DNA of 64,000 nt, from contig NZ_JAHSTU010000004.1 of assembly GCF_019145495.1 (NCBI RefSeq), positions 372,001 to 436,000 on the forward strand, given 5' to 3'. Shown here in pieces: positions 58,291-64,000 of this stretch; positions within the stretch are counted from its first letter, which is position 1, and every line of letters begins with the position of its first letter. The notes beneath the pieces were generated by a model. The model was not told where the DNA came from. It saw nothing but the letters and a program-made list of their open reading frames with translations, and did not search any database. This stretch comes from Pseudomonas azerbaijanoccidentalis (GTDB taxonomy: Bacteria > Pseudomonadota > Gammaproteobacteria > Pseudomonadales > Pseudomonadaceae). The position numbers were made by a program, and so were the translations under genes.

Positions 58291-59694
58291 ATGACCATGC
58301 AGCATCCAGCGCGTATTGAACTCTGGGCCATCCTGCGGCTGGCGGGGCCGTTGATTGCCTCGCAGTTGGCGCACATGTTGATGGTCCTTACCGACACCCT
58401 GATGATGGCGCGCCTGAGCCCCGAAGCACTGGCCGGCGGCGGGCTCGGTGCGGCCTCCTATTCGTTCGTGTCGATTTTCTGCATCGGTGTGATCGCGGCG
58501 GTCGGTACGCTGGTGGCGATTCGTCACGGCGCGGGCGATATTCTCGGCGCGGCGCGGCTAACCCAGGCCGGTGTGTGGCTGGCGTGGTTGATGGCGCTGG
58601 GCGCCGGGTTGCTACTGTGGAACCTCAAACCAGTGTTGCTGCTGTTCGGCCAGACCGAAAGCAACGTCCAGGCGGCGGGGCAATTCCTGATCTTCCTGCC
58701 CTTCGCCCTGCCCGGCTACCTGAGCTTCATGGCCTTGCGCGGTTTCACCAGCGCCATCGGCCGCGCAACGCCGGTGATGGTCATTAGCCTGGGCGGTACG
58801 GTGGCCAACTTCCTGCTCAATTACGCGTTGATCACGGGCATGTTCGGCCTGCCGAAACTCGGCTTGATGGGCATCGGCCTGGTCACGGCGATTGTCGCCA
58901 ACCTCATGGCGTTGGCGCTGGCGTGGCACATTCGCCGGCACCCGGCTTATGACGCCTATCCGCTGCGCGCGGGGTTGCTGCGCCTCAACCGGCAGTACCT
59001 GAAAGAACTGTGGCGCCTGGGCCTGCCGATTGGCGGCACCTATGCGGTGGAGGTCGGTCTGTTCGCCTTCGCGGCGCTGTGCATGGGCACCATGGGCAGC
59101 ACGCAATTGGCGGCGCACCAGATCGCCCTGCAAATCGTCTCCGTGGCGTTCATGGTCCCGGCGGGCATGTCCTACGCAATCACCATGCGCATCGGTCAGC
59201 ATTACGGCGCCGGGCAATTGCTGGATGCGCGGCTGGCCGGCCGGGTCGGCATTGGCTTCGGTGCAGTGGCGATGCTGTGCTTCGCGATGGTGTTCTGGCT
59301 GTTGCCGAATCAGTTGATCGGTCTGTTTCTGGACCACAACGACCCGGCCTTCCGCGACGTCATCAACCTGGCCGTGAGCCTGCTGGCCGTGGCGGCTTGG
59401 TTCGAGTTGTTCGACGGCGTGCAAACCATCGCCATGGGCTGCATTCGCGGGCTCAAGGACGCCAAGACCACGTTTCTGGTCGGGCTGGGTTGCTACTGGC
59501 TGATTGGCGCACCGGCAGCATGGTGGATGGCGTTCTACCTGAACTGGGGGCCAACGGGCGTCTGGTGGGGGCTGGCGCTGGGCCTGGCATGCGCGGCGGT
59601 GAGCCTGACGCTGGCGTTTGAGTGGAAGATGACGCGGATGATTCGGCGCGAGCCTTCGGCCCAAGGCAGTTTTCGGGTTATTCAGCCGGATTAG
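58291..59694 (+). CDS. MATE-family multidrug efflux transporter (NorM/PmpM type)
   Basis: A 467-residue inner-membrane antiporter of the MATE family with about twelve helices in two bundles (PLIASQLAHMLMVLTDTLMMAR and GLPIGGTYAVEVGLFAFAALCMG). Such proteins export cationic drugs and dyes by Na+ or H+ antiport. The start could be ATG at 58291 or 58297; no ribosome site decides, and a GTG just ahead is less likely. Divergent from the LysR gene. A class I REPIN follows. Confidence 0.9.
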   Translation: MTMQHPARIELWAILRLAGPLIASQLAHMLMVLTDTLMMARLSPEALAGGGLGAASYSFVSIFCIGVIAAVGTLVAIRHGAGDILGAARLTQAGVWLAWLMALGAGLLLWNLKPVLLLFGQTESNVQAAGQFLIFLPFALPGYLSFMALRGFTSAIGRATPVMVISLGGTVANFLLNYALITGMFGLPKLGLMGIGLVTAIVANLMALALAWHIRRHPAYDAYPLRAGLLRLNRQYLKELWRLGLPIGGTYAVEVGLFAFAALCMGTMGSTQLAAHQIALQIVSVAFMVPAGMSYAITMRIGQHYGAGQLLDARLAGRVGIGFGAVAMLCFAMVFWLLPNQLIGLFLDHNDPAFRDVINLAVSLLAVAAWFELFDGVQTIAMGCIRGLKDAKTTFLVGLGCYWLIGAPAAWWMAFYLNWGPTGVWWGLALGLACAAVSLTLAFEWKMTRMIRREPSAQGSFRVIQPD

Positions 59695-59698
59695 GATC

Positions 59699-59773
59699 AA
59701 AAGATCGCAGCCTGCGGCAGCTTCTACATGGGAATGCATAACCCTGTAGGAGCTGCCGCAGACTGCGATCTTT
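59699..59773. repeat. REPIN, class I, supplying the EAL-gene stop
   Basis: Inverted arms AAAAGATCGCAGCCTGCGGC (left) and GCCGCAGACTGCGATCTTT (right). Its last bases (59772-59773) are the first two of TTA, which read as TAA on the minus strand and end the REC-GGDEF-EAL gene. The element lies 4 bases after the MATE stop. Confidence 0.9.
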
Positions 59774-61442
59774 ATATGGCCTCGACAATGCTCTGCTCGC
59801 CGGAACCAAACGTCAGGTAATCCACCAGATCCGCCAGCGGCAGCGGCTTGCTGATCAGATAACCCTGCACCTGATCGCAATCAAACCCGCGCAGCAAATC
59901 CAGTTGCTCCGGCGTTTCCACGCCTTCGGCGACCACTTCGAGGTTGAGGTTGTGCGCCAGGTTGATCATCGCATGGACCAGTTTACGGTTCTCTTCGCGC
60001 TGTTCCATGCCGCCGACAAAGCTCTTGTCGATCTTCAGCAAGGTGATCGGCAGGCTGTTGAGGTGCACGAACGACGAGAACCCGGTGCCGAAGTCATCGA
60101 GGGAAAAACGCACGCCCAGACGCCCGAGGGCATCCATGGTTTGCTTCACCAGATCGCTGCGGCGCATGACCGCAGTTTCGGTCAATTCGAATTCCAGCCA
60201 CTGCGCCTCGACGCCCCGCTCGGCAATCAGCCGGCTCAGGGTCGAGAGCAACTGGCTGTCCTGGAACTGGCGGAACGACAGGTTGATCGCCATGTGCAAC
60301 GGCGGCAAACCGAGTTCGAGCAAGGCCTGCATGTCACGCAAGGCGCGGGAAATCACCCAGTAACCCAACGGCACGATCAAGCCGCTTTGCTCGGCCAGCG
60401 GCACGAACTCGCTCGGTGGCAGCAAGCCACGCTCGGCATGACGCCAGCGCACCAGCGCTTCGAGACCAACGATTTGCCCGTCTTCGAGGTTCAGGCGTGG
60501 CTGGTAATGAAGTTCCAGCTCATCGCGACGCAACGCCCGGCGCAGCTCGGTTTCGAGGTCGGCGATGCTGCGGGCATTGCGGTTGATGCGTTCGTTGAAG
60601 ATATGAAAGGTGCAGCCTTGGGTGCTCTTGGCCTGCTGCATGGCAATGTGAGCGTGCCACATCAGCGGGTCGGCACCGGCCTGGGCGCGGGCATGGGCGA
60701 TGCCGAGGCTGGAGCCGATCAAAAGGCTTTCGCCATCGACCCAATAAGGCTCGGCCAGCGCTTCGGTGATGCGTTCGGCCATCCACTCGGCGCGTTGAGG
60801 CGCGCGGCGGGTATCGATCAACAGGGCGAACTCATCGCTGCCCAGCCGCGCCAACTGATCGCCGGCTTCGAGCTGGCTTTTGAGCCGTGCGACCACTTGC
60901 AGGATCAACCGGTCGCCGGCTTGATGGCCGAGGGCATCGTTGGCGTGACGGAAGTTGTCGAGGTCGAGGTGCCCGAGGGCCAGGCCGCGACCGTCGTTTT
61001 CCGCCAGCCGCGCCGTCAGCAGGGTCTGAAAACCCTGGCGGTTGGCGATGCCGGTGAGCGGGTCTTGTTCGGCCAGGCGTTGCAGGGTCGTCTCCAGCAC
61101 GCCGCGCTCGCGCACGTGGCGCAGGCAACGGCGCAGCATGCCGGGGTCGAGATGATCGCGAACCAGCCAGTCGCTGACGCCGTCGGGCGGTGTGAGCGGC
61201 TCGTGCTCAAGCAGCAACACCGTCGGCAGACAGCAACGGCCCGGCGCCGGCTGAAGCGCCGGGATCGTCAATAACACCGCACTGCGGTTGTCATCGAACA
61301 GACTGCTGACCGACTCCCAACTCGGCGCGCTGATGAGCACGGCCGAGCTCCCCATCGGAGCCAGACACTCGCGCAACAACGCTGCCCACGCTGGCTCTTC
61401 GGCCAGTAGCAGCAAACGCAAGGGTTCGACAGGCGTAGACAA
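59772..61442 (-). CDS. REC-like/GGDEF/EAL cyclic-di-GMP phosphodiesterase, ProE-like
   Basis: A 556-residue protein. Residues 1-110 resemble a receiver-type domain, though no clear phosphorylation Asp is seen. Residues about 125-285 are a GGDEF domain in which the motif is GSDEF (201-205), so cyclase activity is doubtful. Residues about 295-550 are an EAL domain with intact EALVRW (328-333), FELTETAV, LDDFGTGFSSF, KIDKSFV and EGVET, so it should hydrolyse c-di-GMP. From memory it matches P. aeruginosa PA5295 (ProE) in order and domain layout. Confidence 0.88.
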   Translation of the reverse strand: MSTPVEPLRLLLLAEEPAWAALLRECLAPMGSSAVLISAPSWESVSSLFDDNRSAVLLTIPALQPAPGRCCLPTVLLLEHEPLTPPDGVSDWLVRDHLDPGMLRRCLRHVRERGVLETTLQRLAEQDPLTGIANRQGFQTLLTARLAENDGRGLALGHLDLDNFRHANDALGHQAGDRLILQVVARLKSQLEAGDQLARLGSDEFALLIDTRRAPQRAEWMAERITEALAEPYWVDGESLLIGSSLGIAHARAQAGADPLMWHAHIAMQQAKSTQGCTFHIFNERINRNARSIADLETELRRALRRDELELHYQPRLNLEDGQIVGLEALVRWRHAERGLLPPSEFVPLAEQSGLIVPLGYWVISRALRDMQALLELGLPPLHMAINLSFRQFQDSQLLSTLSRLIAERGVEAQWLEFELTETAVMRRSDLVKQTMDALGRLGVRFSLDDFGTGFSSFVHLNSLPITLLKIDKSFVGGMEQREENRKLVHAMINLAHNLNLEVVAEGVETPEQLDLLRGFDCDQVQGYLISKPLPLADLVDYLTFGSGEQSIVEAI

Positions 61443-61705
61443 GCTAGCTCCCTAGACTCTGCAAAGATGTAGGCGACGGGCATTATGCCGTGCCGATAAC
61501 TAATGACAATGACATCAGTTATCAAACGAGGCCTTTGTATCCGGAATTACGTACATTAGACGCAAATCCGTTGCGCATCCTGCGTGAAAGTAACAAAACC
61601 GGCAATTAGAGATCGCGTTGTGCGTCACAAGTCGGAGAGAGCAGCACAATTTGCTGAGCCTGTTAAAATGCCGGCCCATTTCGTGACTGACGCCTGAATT
61701 TACCT

Positions 61706-63715
61706 ATGTCCCGACTCAATCCCCGGCAGCAAGAAGCCGTGAGCTACGTCGGCGGCCCTCTTTTGGTGCTCGCCGGTGCAGGCTCCGGCAAGACCAGTGT
61801 GATCACGCGCAAAATCGCGCACCTGATCCAGAACTGCGGCATCCGCGCCCAATACATCGTCGCCATGACCTTCACCAACAAGGCCGCCCGCGAGATGAAG
61901 GAGCGGGTCGGCACCCTGCTGCGCTCCGGCGAAGGCCGGGGCCTGACGGTCTGCACGTTCCACAATCTGGGCCTGAACATCATCCGCAAAGAGCACGTGC
62001 GGCTGGGCTACAAACCGGGCTTCTCGATCTTCGACGAGACCGACGTCAAAGCCCTGATGACCGACATCATGCAGAAGGAATACTCGGGCGACGACGGCGT
62101 CGACGAGATCAAGAACATGATCGGCGCCTGGAAAAACGACCTGATCCTGCCGGCCCAGGCCCTGGAAAACGCGCGCAACCCCAAGGAACAGACTGCCGCC
62201 ATCGTCTACACCCACTATCAGCGCACGCTCAAGGCGTTCAACGCGGTGGACTTCGACGACCTGATCCTGCTGCCGGTAAAACTGTTCGAAGAACACGCCG
62301 ACATCCTGGAAAAGTGGCAGAACAAGGTGCGTTACCTGCTGGTGGACGAATACCAGGACACCAACGCCAGCCAATACCTGCTGGTGAAGATGCTCATCGG
62401 CAAGCGCAACCAGTTCACCGTGGTGGGCGACGACGACCAGTCGATCTATGCCTGGCGCGGCGCGCGCCCGGAAAACCTGATGCTGCTTAAGGAAGATTAC
62501 CCGTCCTTGAAAGTGGTGATGCTGGAGCAGAACTACCGCTCCACCAGCCGTATCCTGCGCTGCGCCAACGTGCTGATTTCGAACAACCCGCACGAATTCG
62601 AAAAGCAGCTGTGGAGTGAAATGGGCCACGGCGACGAGATCCGGGTGATCCGCTGCCGCAACGAAGACGCCGAAGCCGAGCGTGTGGCCATGGAAATCCT
62701 CAGCCTGCACTTGCGCACCGACCGACCGTACAGCGATTTCGCGATCCTCTACCGCGGTAACTACCAGGCCAAGCTGATCGAACTGAAATTGCAGCACCAT
62801 CAGGTGCCGTACCGCCTGAGCGGTGGCAACAGCTTCTTCGGTCGCCAGGAAGTGAAGGACCTGATGGCCTACTTCCGCCTGATCGTGAACCCGGACGACG
62901 ACAACGCCTTCCTTCGCGTCATCAACGTGCCGCGCCGCGAGATCGGTTCGACCACCCTGGAAAAACTCGGCAACTACGCCACCGAGCGCAAGATCTCGAT
63001 GTACGCCGCCACCGATGAAATCGGTCTGGGCGAGCATCTGGACAGCCGCTTCACCGATCGCCTGTCGCGCTTCAAGCGCTTCATGGACCGGGTTCGCGAA
63101 CAGTGTGCCGGCGAAGACCCGATCTCCGCCCTGCGCAGCATGGTCATGGACATCGACTACGAGAACTGGCTGCGCACCAACAGCTCCAGCGACAAGGCCG
63201 CCGATTACCGCATGGGTAACGTCTGGTTCCTGATCGAGGCGTTGAAAAACACCCTTGAGAAAGACGAAGAAGGCGAGATGACCGTCGAGGACGCCATCGG
63301 CAAACTCGTCCTGCGCGACATGCTGGAACGTCAGCAGGAAGAGGAAGATGGCGCCGAGGGTGTGCAGATGATGACCCTGCATGCGTCCAAGGGTCTGGAG
63401 TTTCCGTACGTGTTCATCATGGGCATGGAAGAGGAAATTCTTCCGCACCGCTCCAGTATCGAAGCCGACACCATCGAAGAGGAACGCCGCCTGGCCTACG
63501 TGGGTATCACCCGTGCGCGCCAGACCCTGGCCTTCACCTTTGCCGCCAAGCGCAAACAGTACGGCGAGATCATCGACTGCGCGCCAAGCCGCTTCCTCGA
63601 TGAGCTGCCGCCGGACGATCTGGCCTGGGAAGGCAACGACGACACCCCGACCGAAGTCAAAGCCGTCCGCGGAAACAACGCATTGGCGGATATACGCGCG
63701 ATGTTAAAGCGCTAG
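61706..63715 (+). CDS. rep: ATP-dependent DNA helicase Rep
   Basis: A 669-residue superfamily 1A 3'-5' helicase that removes proteins ahead of the replication fork. Walker A GAGSGKTSV near residue 28, motif II DEYQDTNASQ, motif III GDDDQSIYAWRGA, motif IV QNYRSTSRIL, motif V TLHASKGLEF, and motif VI EERRLAYVGITRAR are all intact. It is close to E. coli Rep in length. It lies alone; the 263 bases upstream (61443-61705) are AT-rich and probably carry its promoter, not resolved. Confidence 0.97.
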   Translation: MSRLNPRQQEAVSYVGGPLLVLAGAGSGKTSVITRKIAHLIQNCGIRAQYIVAMTFTNKAAREMKERVGTLLRSGEGRGLTVCTFHNLGLNIIRKEHVRLGYKPGFSIFDETDVKALMTDIMQKEYSGDDGVDEIKNMIGAWKNDLILPAQALENARNPKEQTAAIVYTHYQRTLKAFNAVDFDDLILLPVKLFEEHADILEKWQNKVRYLLVDEYQDTNASQYLLVKMLIGKRNQFTVVGDDDQSIYAWRGARPENLMLLKEDYPSLKVVMLEQNYRSTSRILRCANVLISNNPHEFEKQLWSEMGHGDEIRVIRCRNEDAEAERVAMEILSLHLRTDRPYSDFAILYRGNYQAKLIELKLQHHQVPYRLSGGNSFFGRQEVKDLMAYFRLIVNPDDDNAFLRVINVPRREIGSTTLEKLGNYATERKISMYAATDEIGLGEHLDSRFTDRLSRFKRFMDRVREQCAGEDPISALRSMVMDIDYENWLRTNSSSDKAADYRMGNVWFLIEALKNTLEKDEEGEMTVEDAIGKLVLRDMLERQQEEEDGAEGVQMMTLHASKGLEFPYVFIMGMEEEILPHRSSIEADTIEEERRLAYVGITRARQTLAFTFAAKRKQYGEIIDCAPSRFLDELPPDDLAWEGNDDTPTEVKAVRGNNALADIRAMLKR

Positions 63716-63770
63716 AATTGACCACTTTTTAATCAAAGCATTTTTAAACAAACCACTTTTGACAAGCTAG

Positions 63771-64000
<230 letters not shown>

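Noticed and set aside
61700-63448. A 582-residue minus-strand frame over rep
   Set aside because: Antisense to a complete Rep helicase with all motifs; no domain in its own translation.

Overview
The window is a 64 kb piece of chromosome from a fluorescent-type Pseudomonas (P. fluorescens group or close relative). The evidence is high GC with strong third-position GC bias, the algP/algQ/algR genes, a 107-aa SutA-like protein, the hemCDXY block, and many REP/REPIN elements of the kind common in that group. From memory, the gene order follows the P. aeruginosa glpT-to-xpt region closely, so most of this is conserved core genome. The clearest departures are an amino-acid ABC transporter module between trxA and ppx, the absence of a fimS/algZ-type kinase next to algR, an orphan HigA-like gene, and the REPINs.

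Layout. 1-6120: end of glpT, a ChaC-type cyclotransferase, ubiD with a ferredoxin-reductase partner, rho and trxA. 6242-10053: a FadR-type regulator divergent from a complete polar amino-acid uptake operon, with a sigma-54-like promoter and direct repeats between them. 10262-15179: ppx converges on the hemB-ppk pair. 15385-20566: DedA protein, membrane fatty-acid-hydroxylase-type enzyme, elbB, a YaiI-type protein and an FTR1 iron permease fused to cytochrome c. 20869-24025: four exported proteins in one operon (COG3014, YcfL, LpoB-like, CsgG/LpoB-like). 24083-31262: LysE-type exporter, small MscS channel, YheS-type ABC-F, TIGR02444 protein, the repetitive AlgP, an FKBP isomerase, algQ/rsd and dsbB.

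31519-38372: hemY-hemX-hemD-hemC and algR on the minus strand, then argH divergent. 38499-44738: glutathione transferase, two small proteins, class I adenylate cyclase, rnk, a DUF1289 protein, cyaY and the small lipoprotein lptM. 44748-49174: lysA-dapF-DUF484-xerC-HAD operon. 49325-52782: sutA, YjbQ-type protein, amtB-glnK and ubiK. 53044-64000: HigA-like orphan, comM, a chemoreceptor, LysR regulator, MATE transporter, a REC-GGDEF-EAL protein resembling ProE, rep helicase and the start of xpt.

Themes: tetrapyrrole synthesis (hemB, hemC, hemD, with hemX and hemY), polyphosphate turnover (ppk, ppx), nitrogen and amino-acid uptake (ABC operon, amtB-glnK), lysine/peptidoglycan precursors (lysA, dapF), and ubiquinone synthesis (ubiD, ubiK). 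I saw no rRNA, tRNA, CRISPR array, prophage or insertion sequence. The least understood parts are the lipoprotein operon, the regulatory region of the ABC module, the hairpin in the rnk leader, and the REPINs, one of which supplies the stop codon of the EAL-protein gene.
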